From: CAYRFQ01 sp964423615
Lineage (GTDB): Bacteria; Planctomycetota; Planctomycetia; Gemmatales; Gemmataceae
DNA: 53,987 bases
Reading direction: 5' to 3'
Assembly (NCBI GenBank): GCA_964423615.1
Contig: CAYRFQ010000045.1
Span: forward strand, 1-53,987
Position numbers and translations under genes: made by a program
In this document: positions 26,609 to 35,159 of the stretch, piece by piece
Position numbering within the stretch: position 1 is the stretch's first letter
How the letters are laid out: each line of letters starts with the position of its first letter
The notes under the pieces: model-generated
Told to the model about the DNA's origin: nothing
What the model saw: only the letters and a program-made list of their open reading frames with translations
The model's database searches: none

Positions 26609-27817
26609 ATGAGCACAGAACCACCGGTCAAGCAAGTAACCGAGACCCCGCTGGGTTCGCCAACAGTCGCAACAACAGATTCTATACACCGAGAGAAGCC
26701 AGGAGTCGCCAAGAAATCTCTTGGTGAGACGTCCATCGAGCTTGGGCAGGCCAAACGATCCAGGAAACTCAACCGGGGACTCCTCACCTTGCTTGTGTTA
26801 AACGTAGCGTTTTTTCTTTCTGGCGTCTTCGTGTGGACGATGGCAATTTGGCCGAAAGCCGGGTTGGCCACGATAGGTGGCTTTCAAGGATCTCAACGGC
26901 GTCCGTTCAATCCATCCAAATTTGAACCTGTCACAGTGCTTCGAAAACCCATCCGGGCCATCACAAAGTCCGGTTTTTCTGTGAAATCGGTCGAAGAGGC
27001 CAAAAAGAGTATGCGGCCTCCCGAACTTGTGCTCGGCGTAGGGGTTGGAAACGCATCTCGGGCCTATCCCATTAATATGCTGACTGGTCCATCTCGTGAA
27101 ATTCTCAACGACACACTCGGGGGCCGCGCGATTGCGGCGACGTGGTGACACCTCTGTCACAACGGCATAGTTTATGCCAGAAAGGTGAAGGGCAAGACTC
27201 TGACGTTCCAGGTCTCGGGAAAATTGTGGGGTCGTTCGTTGGTCATGCGGGATATGGAGACCGGATCGGAATGGAGTCACATTCTTGGGGAAGCCAAGGC
27301 GGGGACTTACATGGGAACGACACTCGAACAAATTCCGGCGGTGATGACGGATTGGGAAACGTGGAGTGCCAAACATCCCAACGGCACGGTAGCCATGATG
27401 TCTCGAAGTGCTCAGCAGTTCAATCGGGGAATGATGGGGCAGCGAAAGAAATTCGTTCTTGGGATCGTTTGGGAAGCTAAGCCTTATGCTTGGAGTTTCG
27501 ACAAACTTGCAGACGAGCCAGTGTGGCAGACCAAGGTGGGAGATACCCTTGCTGTCTTGTTTTTCGATTCCAAGACCGGGACGGGGCGGCTGTACCAACG
27601 ACGAACGGACAAGATCAAGGACCAAGTTCTCGCTTTTTCGTTGGAAGATGGAAAAATCGTCAACACCGGACCAAAGAAAAGCGAGTGGGACGTTTCGACC
27701 GGGAAGGCTGTATCTGGACCGTGGGAGGGTCAATCACTGGTTCCACTCCCAGGCATCGTTTCGTTTCGGCATACCTGGAGGACGTTCCATCCTGAAACCA
27801 AGTGGGACCCGAAATGA
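26609..27817 (+). CDS. DUF3179 protein with in-frame UGA, candidate selenoprotein
   Basis: A 402-codon frame from an ATG with GGAG about nine bases upstream, with a single internal TGA at 27146-27148 (codon 180) and a terminal TGA at 27815-27817. Residues 58-80 are a membrane anchor, so the domain is probably extracytoplasmic. Before the TGA come SRAYPINML, EILNDTLGGR and AATW; directly after it HLCHNGIVYAR, then LWGRSLVMRDMETGSEW and HILGEAKAG, all DUF3179 features. Remembered family members read T-W-C-P-L-C at this point, so the TGA falls on the first Cys of a CxxC pair and would give U-H-L-C. The next 39 nt fold like a bacterial SECIS. The biochemical role of DUF3179 is unknown; a UxxC pair suggests redox chemistry. 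Alternatives are a recent Cys-to-stop mutation or a read error. As two pieces the frames would be 26609-27148 and 27149-27817. Confidence 0.75.
27149..27187 (+). promoter_or_regulatory. Putative bacterial SECIS element
   Basis: Begins at the base after the UGA. The lower stem is CACCU (27149-27153) with AGGUG (27183-27187); then comes an internal loop; the upper stem is GGCAUA (27164-27169) with UAUGCC (27173-27178), perfect; the apical loop is GUU (27170-27172) with G first. The loop starts 21 nt after the UGA. Known bacterial SECIS hairpins lie directly behind the UGA, span about 40 nt and have a G at the start of the loop that SelB reads. The fit is good, but stems of this size also arise by chance. 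Confidence 0.6.
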
Positions 27818-27974
27818 CTCGCTTGGAGGATAAGTCAGACGACAGGGAGTGGTGATTGGGTTTACAGAGTCGTTTTCTTATTCCTGTTTCCCGTTGTCTA
27901 AGTTTGAGCCAGAGACTCACTACCAGATAATCGGTTTTGGAGTGAGCTTGGTTTCTGTTCGTTCCATTCTTGTC

Positions 27975-28658
27975 TCACGTTACGTTTTGGTCTTCCAAAA
28001 AATTGCGAATCCATTCGAGGTCGGTGTTGTCAATCTTGGTCACGGGTTCCGACTGATAATCAATCGATTCGCCAAAATCCCCTTGATCGTAACATCGGGA
28101 GAAGGTGGCCTGGAGATCCAGAACAGTATCGCGGTCGTCGGATGCGAGAGGTAACCGGAAACGGGGCAAACGTTTTTGGAGAGTCGACGTGTAAATTTCG
28201 TGTCGTTCTGGTTGGGTGGCCCTCGTCACGGTGACGGCGTAATCCCATTCGGGAAGATCGTCGCGGGTATACTCGAGCATGGGGTGACCTTGGAGGACCA
28301 AATCGATCTCGACAATGTTGCTTCGGACGGCGCGAACTTCATCGCGTTTGGCCAAATAGGCTTGGCGACCTTCTGGCGTTGTCTTGTTCGAAGGACTGAC
28401 GACCTCGATGAGCGTGATGAGTCGGCCATCCCCTCGTTGCCGAATTTCGATGTACTCTTCCTCGTGGTTTTCTCGCACGACGGAGGTAAACAGAGCTTGT
28501 TCGGTGGCGTATCGGCGTTGTCCAACGCGTGCCCGATACCGGTCGACGAGTCCGGGTAGCACCGTTTGGTACAGACAGCTGACGAGATGATGTTGAAAGG
28601 AAGACCAGAGTTTGTCGTTCTCCAAAAATGGATCCATTCCCGGAAATGGACTTGCCAT
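27975..28658 (-). CDS. DUF4058 family protein
   Basis: A 227-residue protein from the ATG of MASPFPGMDPFLE, preceded by GGGAGAG. The SPFPGMDPFLE start is diagnostic for DUF4058, a family frequent in planctomycetes and cyanobacteria with unknown function. Further conserved-looking parts are YIEIRQRGDGRLITLIEVVSPSNK and LVLQGHPMLEY, which recall PD-(D/E)xK-like cores, but I do not claim nuclease activity. No signal or membrane segment. Convergent with the DUF3179 gene, 157 bp apart. Confidence 0.85.
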   Translation of the reverse strand: MASPFPGMDPFLENDKLWSSFQHHLVSCLYQTVLPGLVDRYRARVGQRRYATEQALFTSVVRENHEEEYIEIRQRGDGRLITLIEVVSPSNKTTPEGRQAYLAKRDEVRAVRSNIVEIDLVLQGHPMLEYTRDDLPEWDYAVTVTRATQPERHEIYTSTLQKRLPRFRLPLASDDRDTVLDLQATFSRCYDQGDFGESIDYQSEPVTKIDNTDLEWIRNFLEDQNVT

Positions 28659-29591
28659 GTGGTGTCTCTCCCGCATTGTGATGGTGTCTTGTTAGGCGGC
28701 GTGGGGACGACTTCCTTCACGTTCGTGCCGTTTGCCATGTGTTTTCGAGTTGGATTCGTGGGCTCCTCGCTTGGGTTGGTTGTTTTTTCCGACCGGAAAA
28801 CTGCGAGCTTGCAGAAGATTCATCCATCCAGCATGGCCTGGTTTATTCGGTCAACCACTTCTGCGTTGGTTGGTTGCCTGAACTGGACTCGGGTATTTCC
28901 TGGGAGGGTCGTTGACCCATTTGGTTCGAGTCCTTGGTTGGTGGAACGGTCGATACTCTAGTTTCCGCCCCGTTCGATCTCCCTCGTTCTTGCTGTTGTA
29001 CACAGCCTCAGCGAAAGGGTAAGACCTGCTGCTTGGGACAACGAGCGTTTCGTGGTTTTGGAGTATTCTCTACGGGTGAGGTTTGCACCCGTTCTCCGGT
29101 TCTTCCGTTTTTCGAATGTTCGGCCAAGGAATGGATGGAGTGAGAGAAAGCTGAATCAACCCATTGAAGGACTGGCTCCACGATCAACAGAGCAGTCTAA
29201 CCCCGAGTTCCGTTGTAAGCGTTATATCCTGTTGCATGGGTCTTCTTCAAGAGCCGTAGGTAAAGTTGTTTCCGGTTCTCCCGAAGCCTGTCAATAAGTC
29301 ATTTCCAACTTTATCTTTACATCAAGTACCAAGAAAAAATTCTGCACAAGATCCTGCTAGACGGAAAAGTCTGCCCGGACAGAATATATCATCAATGATT
29401 GACGTGCGGGTCGCAGTCAACGTACCGGCATCTGGGAAAATTCCTTGATAAAAGGTCTCCGACCTCGCTGGTTTTCTTACCCCGAGCATGGGCATACTGA
29501 ATGATAGCTTAAAGATTCTGGGGAGCTTGATCTTTGCTGTTGCTCGCCTAACGCCAAGCGTAGAACTTCTTCCAAACCAGGAGGACCGACC
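28659..29591. other. Intergenic, about 930 bp, no gene recognised
   Basis: Short open frames occur on both strands, but none has a ribosome site combined with recognisable protein character. It holds the promoters of the divergent DUF4058 and LysM genes. The only signal I can name is AGGAGG at 29579-29584 before the LysM start. Confidence 0.5.
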
Positions 29592-30020
29592 ATGCCTCAA
29601 GATGCCAAACTCGGTCTGATGATCGGAGTGGGGGTCGTGGTTGTTATTGCTGTTGTGTTTTTCCGAAAGGAAGCGACCGATTCCTCGATGTCCAACGGCA
29701 ATTCCACACCCGCTGCCGTATCTTCCGCTTCTGTCGAAACCGTCGAAAACGCACCCGCTCAAACCTCCAGCTTCGAGAGAACATCGACCAGAGTGGTGCA
29801 GCGAGTGTCGGGGAACTCTCGTCGTCACGTTGTCCAGAAGGGCGACACGCTCTACACTCTTTCCATTCGTTATTATAACGACGAAAGTCGTTCCCTGGAC
29901 ATTTACCAGGCAAATCGAGAGAAGCTCTCTCGTGCCGAGGGGATGATTCCTGGGATGGTCCTTGTGATTCCCGAAGTCGCTTCCGGATCGGAAATTTTTG
30001 CCGAAGCCAAGCGACCGTAA
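29592..30020 (+). CDS. Membrane-anchored LysM-domain protein
   Basis: A 142-residue protein with AGGAGG seven bases before the ATG. Residues 7-24 form a membrane anchor (LGLMIGVGVVVVIAVVFF), followed by a Ser/Thr/Ala-rich linker to about 75. A single LysM domain occupies about 78-128: RRHVVQKGDTLYTLSIRYY and DIYQANREKLS, ending GMVLVIPE. LysM binds N-acetylglucosamine-containing glycans, so it probably tethers to peptidoglycan or an exopolysaccharide from the membrane. A similar layout is common in planctomycetes. A 35-bp inverted repeat follows the stop. Confidence 0.9.
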   Translation: MPQDAKLGLMIGVGVVVVIAVVFFRKEATDSSMSNGNSTPAAVSSASVETVENAPAQTSSFERTSTRVVQRVSGNSRRHVVQKGDTLYTLSIRYYNDESRSLDIYQANREKLSRAEGMIPGMVLVIPEVASGSEIFAEAKRP

Positions 30021-30031
30021 AGCGGCCAAAT

Positions 30032-30113
30032 ACGAAACCAACCTCCAGAATCACTGAAAGCTCCGGCAGTCTGAGTGCCCGGAGCTTTCAGTGATTCTGG
30101 AGGTTGGTTTCGT
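30032..30113. terminator. Very long (35-bp perfect stem) convergent terminator hairpin
   Basis: Bases 30032-30066 are perfectly complementary to 30079-30113, leaving a 12-nt loop. It lies between the stop of the LysM gene (30020) and the stop of the Cys-rich gene (30128), which converge. A stem this long is far beyond a normal intrinsic terminator, and no T-run follows. It would be present at the 3' end of both transcripts. Confidence 0.7.
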
Positions 30114-30127
30114 GTGACGAGTCGATA

Positions 30128-30757
30128 CTAAAATCGAAATGGAATGTTGATGCTGAGCCGAACACTCGGTCGGGCCGATCGCTGAAACCCTCTTCCCGAA
30201 GGAAAAATCACGTTCACTGGTGCTGGACGCCGGTAATGGTCAATCCGCGAAGGTCGGATGGGACGTTGTATCGTCCTGGGCGGACGTATCTCGGCAGGGG
30301 GCTGCTGGACCACGATCGGATTACTCTGCCAACCACCCGGGACCGGCGGGACTGGTGGTACATTGTTTCTCATTGCGAGGACCTGTCGGACTATCGTTTT
30401 GCGACACCCACAGCGATTCAACTGTCCTACGAGCCGACAAACCACCCGTGGGCAAGGCGGAACTTCCAACACATCCGTCAACAATCCACGAACCCAACGT
30501 TTCGGGCAGCAACCGTAAAACTGGTAATAAGAATCGGTTGACAGGAACCAGCACTCGGCCTCAGGAATTGTGATTCCTCGGATCAATTCTTTTCGCCAGT
30601 AGCAGACGTGGACATGACAATGGGGACGACGCAAATATTTCGGATACCAACTCAGCACGATGCGCAAGTCTCGTTGCAGGCATTGGGCCTTGGCTTGAGT
30701 TGTTTCCATGGAGAAAACCGTGAGGCCAGTCAAAGCGAGTGCGATATATTTGGTCAT
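30128..30757 (-). CDS. Secreted cysteine-rich protein of unknown function
   Basis: A 209-residue protein, ATG preceded by AGGAG. Residues 1-24 are a signal peptide (ALALTGLTVFS...TQAKA). The mature N-terminal two-thirds contain 10 Cys (for example CHVHVCYW, YGCCPKRW, CGCRK), an even number, which suggests disulfides. The C-terminal third is Pro/Arg-rich and very basic (RPPRTIQRPIRPSRI). No family recognised. It may be a secreted or cell-surface structural protein; the basic tail could bind polyanions. Confidence 0.75.
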   Translation of the reverse strand: MTKYIALALTGLTVFSMETTQAKAQCLQRDLRIVLSWYPKYLRRPHCHVHVCYWRKELIRGITIPEAECWFLSTDSYYQFYGCCPKRWVRGLLTDVLEVPPCPRVVCRLVGQLNRCGCRKTIVRQVLAMRNNVPPVPPVPGGWQSNPIVVQQPPAEIRPPRTIQRPIRPSRIDHYRRPAPVNVIFPSGRGFQRSARPSVRLSINIPFRF

Positions 30758-31255
30758 CTCTCATCTCCTGCTCAGTGATCGATAACTTTTGTTTGTGATT
30801 GCTCTTCCCCTATCAAACGCCTGGATTACCTACTCTTGCGCGGTGGGCCACTTTTTTGTGAACAGGATCACCAAACCAGGCTTGGTCCAGTGCTCTCACA
30901 CAACCGGAAGCCGGGACTCGATCCATGTCGAGGGCTTTCTCGAAGGGCTTCGTTGGCCTGGGCGAATCATGTGAACTCAGGGGGAACTGGGAATGACCAA
31001 AATGCAGAATGACGGAGTAGATTCAAAGGGAAAGTGAAGATTGGGCTAACACGTTTGTTGGTCGAGATGCGGAAGTGGGAGAGGACTTTGCGTGTTTGCC
31101 GATCTGGAGCAAGTTTGGGGATTTAGTTAGGGACCTAATTGCAGGCGCAACTGCGACTTCACTCGTTGGTTCTCTCGGAAAACTGGACTCGAAAATGTCG
31201 AACGAGCGTGTTAGAGGGCTTTTCCAAACCCGTTTCGAAGAAAGGGCCTGGACAC
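30758..31255. other. Intergenic, about 500 bp, no feature recognised
   Basis: Lies upstream of the Cys-rich gene and downstream of the pilin gene (both minus strand). It should hold the promoter of the former and the terminator of the latter. No convincing gene or hairpin was seen. Confidence 0.4.
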
Positions 31256-31657
31256 TTACCGTTCTCGTCGCCAGCCACTACTGAAGCCGGAAGGTAGCCG
31301 GCCTGGATCAAGCTGGTGCTGGAAGGTGTTTCCACTGTGATGGTCCTGTGCGGTGACAACCCCCGTTGCTGCATCGTACTCCATCCCGAAATTTCCAAAC
31401 GTTCCAGTGGCGGCATACGTCCCTGTTGGAGCTAGTTTATCCCCACCTGATCCAATTTCTCCAATTCCGTAATTGCGGCTGGGTTCTGCAGCTTCGGCAG
31501 ACTTACCGAAAACGTTGGGAGCGTTGCTCCCAACGGCCGAAATTGTTCCGATACAAACTGACACTATGAATGCTAGTACTACGGCATATTCCACTGCGGT
31601 GGGACCGTCCTCCCGCTTCAAAAATGTTAAACCATTTGAGTAAATGTGAGTTAGCAT
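31256..31657 (-). CDS. Flp-type (type IVb) pilin with long C-terminal extension
   Basis: A 133-residue protein from the ATG of MLTHIYSNGLTF. It carries the Flp prepilin pattern G/x4-E-Y: FLKREDGPTAVEYAVVLAF, with cleavage expected after Gly18, followed by a hydrophobic helix (VVLAFIVSVCIGTISAVG). Flp pilins assemble into tight-adherence pili on the cell surface. Typical Flp subunits are about 50-70 residues; this one has an extra 90 or so residues, Gly/Thr-rich (TGTYAATGTFGNFG) and then basic. It may be a minor or specialised pilin. No tad assembly genes are in the window. The start is uncertain; the frame is open to 31831. Confidence 0.8.
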   Translation of the reverse strand: MLTHIYSNGLTFLKREDGPTAVEYAVVLAFIVSVCIGTISAVGSNAPNVFGKSAEAAEPSRNYGIGEIGSGGDKLAPTGTYAATGTFGNFGMEYDAATGVVTAQDHHSGNTFQHQLDPGRLPSGFSSGWRRER

Positions 31658-32929
31658 ACCAAACTCGCTTGATGTTATAGGTGAAGATTTTGGAGGCACG
31701 ACTTCCTCACTTGCGCTCCTTTGAGACCAATTTCGGGACGAGACGCACCCCATCTCGGACCTAAAGGCACCTAGATGCGGTGTCTGTGTAGGAGAATCCG
31801 CAAGTGTTGGGTGGAAACTCACGAGAAACACCGAAAAGTGTTGGTGTCGAGGTCAGTAATTGGACTGAGCCTTGCAAAGGCTTACGAACTTCGGTTGGTT
31901 ACCCTGAAAGTCTTCAACTTCAAGAGGAATCGTAGTTCGGAGGGGATTAACTAATGTTGTTGTAGTTTGGAGTGTGTCACGTCAGTTCGGGGACTGAACT
32001 AGCGGAGTTAACAAAATCTAGAACAGAAAAGCGAGGTGGCCAACCACGTTTGGCTGAGGATTTCATGGATTCTTTTTGTCCAAAAACTAGACTGCAGCAC
32101 GCCCAACTAGGGGATCAATGGGATCAACTGTCCCGCCCGTTGTTGCCAGATTGGGTTGGAGTTCGAGCAGCGTTTGCTCGACAAAAAAGACCAATCATCA
32201 AGGACTTCGATGCACGAGGAGCCTGTCGTCGGTCACAAGAATTGTTACGGTTTGGGTTGTTTGTGGAGCAGTTAGCTGGCCGCGATACTTTTTCGGTTTT
32301 TCCAGACGTTGTGTCTTTGGGGTTCTGTCCACATTTGTTGGTTGACGATTTGCTTACGGAAATACGCTGATGCCGATGAGAAAGCTCCCAAAGAGTTGGA
32401 TCACTATTTGCCCTGGAAAGCCGACTGCCTGCAGGACTAGGCTTGGGGTTGGTAACAGGATGCGACCGACCCGAGATATAGTTCCGAGCGAAGGATCCGA
32501 CCTGATCGCTCAAATAGAGAACCATCGTCGGCTCAAGGGCTATCGTTTGGCCAACAACTCCGAGTAGTTAACCAGGGCTATTTGCCCAGACCACGATGAG
32601 GTTGGCCTTCGGCCAAAACAAAAAACGACGCCCACAAAGATTACCTGGCCATTCTAGCGGGGCTAAGATGAGGTTGGCCTTCGGCCAAAGGAAAAAAACG
32701 ACTTGGATGGATTGGCCGTCGTGGGCGCAGGGCGAATAGCCTCATCTTTCCACCGGCTGGTCGGAAGTTTGATTACCTGCGCAGTTCCCAATTGGACGTC
32801 AGGCCGGTCAAAAAGTGTGTCCTTGCAGAGCCCTCGCGCTGAGAGCTTCGGCTGAGTTTCACAGACATCGAGCACGACTCGCCTCAATTTGGGGACCAAA
32901 CATTCTTCTGCAAATCAAGGGTTGGCCTA
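31658..32929. other. Intergenic, about 1.27 kb, repeats but no gene recognised
   Basis: No frame here has a good ribosome site and protein-like composition; the longest (plus strand, 31972-32370) looks non-coding. The distal part contains two tandem copies of the TTGGCCTTCGGCCAA repeat (see 32570-32700). It divides the divergent pilin and sulfatase genes. Confidence 0.45.
32570..32700 (+). repeat. Two tandem copies of a palindromic ~72-bp repeat
   Basis: The core TTGGCCTTCGGCCAA (6-bp stem, 3-nt loop) is found at 32602-32616 and 32674-32688, 72 bp apart. Each core is preceded by GATGAGG and followed by an A-rich stretch ending in ACGAC. The segment TTACCTGGCCATTCT between them recurs in the copies at 34.9-35.1 kb. 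Same orientation as the other copies in the window. Confidence 0.75.
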
Positions 32930-34921
32930 ATGCGTTATCTTGAATCTACCCAGTTGTTTTCGATCGTGTTGATCCTTTTCTTGTCGGCGAGCGCGTCAGG
33001 AACTCGCGCGGAAGGAAGTACGACGTCTCCATCGACGGAACGAAACACTCGACGCCCCAACATCATCTTCATTCTTGCCGATGACCTCGGGTGGGGTGAA
33101 CTCGGGTACGAAGGGAATCGTTTTCACCACACGCCCAACGTCGACAAGCTTGCACAACAAGGCATGCGATTTACTCAGGCGTATACGGCGGCACCGGTGT
33201 GTTCGCCCACAAGAGCAAGCTTCTTGAGCGGTCAATTTCCGGCTCGTGTGGGGATCACCGATTACTTGCGTCCGGCCGATCCGAAGCATCTCCGGACGAG
33301 CCACTTCACGCTCGCCGAAGCTCTGAAAAGTGCTGGATACGTAACGGGAATCATTGGGAAGTGGCATCTGACGGGATATCGGAATCATGGTGCGAAGGAA
33401 GTCCCACCCACGAAGCACGGATTTGACGAGGTGATCGTCAGCGAGAACCGAGGAATTGGTGGTGGGAGTTATTATTTTCCGTATCACTTCAACCGGGAGA
33501 TCAAGCAACGCATCGAAGGAAAGGAATATCTTGTCGATCGTTGCAATTTGGAGGCCGTCGAGTTTATCGAGCGAAACAAGGCTCGACCTTTCTTCTTGTT
33601 CTTGAGCCATTATGCTGTGCATACGCGGTTAGTTGGAAAACCGAAACTCGTTGCCAAGTACGAACAGAAGAAGGATGGCCGTGACACTCCCGGAGCAAAG
33701 AATAACCCGCATCTGGCGGCTCAACTCGAAACGATCGATGACGGAGTGGGTCTGATCCTGACCAAACTGCAGGCACTGGGGCTTGCCGAGAATACGATTG
33801 TGATCTTCACTTCCGACAACGGCGGGGAGGGTAGAGTCACACACAACGGCGGGCTCCGTGGGGCAAAGTCGACGCTCTATGAGGGAGGGGTTCGCGTTCC
33901 TTTTGTGGTGCGGTGGCCTGGTACAATCTCAGGCGGAACGATCTGCAACGTTCCGATCATCACGATGGATTACTATCTCACGTTTCTCGAAGCTGCGAAC
34001 ATCGAACCGAATCCGAAACAACACCTCGACGGCCGTTCGATCCTTTCGCTCTGGAAGGACCCCAAGACCAAGTGGAAACCACGGCCGCTTTACTGGCACT
34101 ATCCGCTGAAGAAACCACACTTTCTCGGTGGTCGTTCAGGCGGAGCCATCCGGGTCAACGATTTCAAACTCAAGGAAGATTTCACGACGGGGGCGTTGGT
34201 GCTATTTGATCTCAAGACCGATCCATTCGAGAAGAAGAATCTCGCAGCCACGATGTCAACCAAGGTCCGGGAACTTCACGACCAACTCAAAGCGTGGCGA
34301 AAGGAAGTTGGAGCCAAGATCGTCCGACACGCAAAAACGAAAGCGAGCCCAAAGCGCCGACCGACCGGAACTCCAATTTCTCTTGTGGTGAATGCGAAGA
34401 CTTTGAAGTTTCAGAACTTTGGAGTTCGTGGCAAAAAGACGATGCGATTCGATGGAAACGCAAGCTATTTGAATTTGGCCCGACAAGACGCGCCGGAGGT
34501 GGCCAAGCAACCGATCCGCATCTCGGCCATCGTGAAATCGACCAAGCCCAACGGCGTCATCCTCGCGCACGGTGGTGACAAGTCAGGCTATTCGTTGTAC
34601 TTGAAGGACGGCAAGCCGACCTTTTCGGTCTGTGTGAAGTGGAAACGAACGACGATCCAGAGCAGAAACAAGTTGGGCGAAGCCAATGCGACTTTGGAAG
34701 TGATCTGGGACGCCAAGGGCGAAATGCGGTTGTTGGTTGATGGAAAAATCGCGGCGAAAGGAATCTCCAAGGGCCTGCTCCGAGCGAATCCTGGCGATAC
34801 ACTGCACGTGGGCGCGGATCTCATCAAGCCTGTTGGAGAATATCGCGTACCGAATCATTATCGTGGGGCGATTTCGAATCTCCGGTTGGAGATTGGGACA
34901 AAGGGACGCAGGTCGCGTTGA
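32930..34921 (+). CDS. Secreted sulfatase with C-terminal LamG-like domain
   Basis: A 663-residue protein. Signal peptide about 1-27 (LFSIVLILFLSASASGTRA). The sulfatase domain spans about 42-460: ILADDLGWGELG (metal-binding Asp pair), formylglycine site CSPTR (Cys91), GKWHL, and FTSDNGGEG. From about 485 on, a beta-rich region (MRFDGNASYLNLARQ, RISAIVKSTKPNGVILAHGG) resembles a laminin-G/concanavalin-like domain, which may bind the sulfated polysaccharide. It is longer than the sulfatase at 14.6-16.1 kb because of this domain. It needs a formylglycine maturase; the SUMF1-like protein at 44.5 kb lacks a key Cys. Flanked on both sides by the ~72-bp repeat. Confidence 0.93.
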   Translation: MRYLESTQLFSIVLILFLSASASGTRAEGSTTSPSTERNTRRPNIIFILADDLGWGELGYEGNRFHHTPNVDKLAQQGMRFTQAYTAAPVCSPTRASFLSGQFPARVGITDYLRPADPKHLRTSHFTLAEALKSAGYVTGIIGKWHLTGYRNHGAKEVPPTKHGFDEVIVSENRGIGGGSYYFPYHFNREIKQRIEGKEYLVDRCNLEAVEFIERNKARPFFLFLSHYAVHTRLVGKPKLVAKYEQKKDGRDTPGAKNNPHLAAQLETIDDGVGLILTKLQALGLAENTIVIFTSDNGGEGRVTHNGGLRGAKSTLYEGGVRVPFVVRWPGTISGGTICNVPIITMDYYLTFLEAANIEPNPKQHLDGRSILSLWKDPKTKWKPRPLYWHYPLKKPHFLGGRSGGAIRVNDFKLKEDFTTGALVLFDLKTDPFEKKNLAATMSTKVRELHDQLKAWRKEVGAKIVRHAKTKASPKRRPTGTPISLVVNAKTLKFQNFGVRGKKTMRFDGNASYLNLARQDAPEVAKQPIRISAIVKSTKPNGVILAHGGDKSGYSLYLKDGKPTFSVCVKWKRTTIQSRNKLGEANATLEVIWDAKGEMRLLVDGKIAAKGISKGLLRANPGDTLHVGADLIKPVGEYRVPNHYRGAISNLRLEIGTKGRRSR

Positions 34922-34930
34922 ACAAAATCT

Positions 34931-34963
34931 GAACTGGCCTTGGCAGGAGTACCTGGCCAGTTC
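34931..34963 (+). terminator. Terminator hairpin of the sulfatase gene
   Basis: GAACTGGCC (34931-34939) pairs perfectly with GGCCAGTTC (34955-34963), nine base pairs, ten bases after the sulfatase stop. There is no strong T-run. The stem forms the upstream part of a repeat copy. Confidence 0.6.
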
Positions 34964-34972
34964 GACTTGGTT

Positions 34973-35067
34973 ATGATGAGCTTGGCCTTCGGCCAACAGG
35001 AAAAATCGACACAACAAGCTGACCTGGCCATTCTGACCAGGTTACGTTGAGGTTGGCCTTCGGCCAA
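34973..35067 (+). repeat. Two further copies of the palindromic ~72-bp repeat
   Basis: Cores TTGGCCTTCGGCCAA at 34982-34996 and 35053-35067, 71 bp apart, with GACCTGGCCATTCTGACCAGG between them. Same orientation as the pair before the sulfatase gene, so the gene sits between two direct repeat pairs. A degenerate remnant (TGGCCATTGTGACCAG) lies near 36905-36920. Confidence 0.75.
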
Positions 35068-35159
35068 AAGACAACGATGCTAACGAGCGTCCAGTTGGAT
35101 TGAGCGTCTTGTGCCAAAGGCCATCAACGACCGTTTCCTTAACGCAAACGGGAAACGCT

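Noticed and set aside
26609..27148. Reading the DUF3179 gene as two separate genes or a simple pseudogene
   Set aside because: The two parts are in one frame, together make one complete domain, the second part has no start signal of its own at the junction, and there is no other lesion. A recent nonsense change is still possible and is listed as the alternative.
32570..35067. Integron attC sites as explanation for the ~72-bp repeats
   Set aside because: The inverse core consensus RYYYAAC/GTTRRRY is not present at the expected positions and no integrase is seen; a REP-like family fits better.
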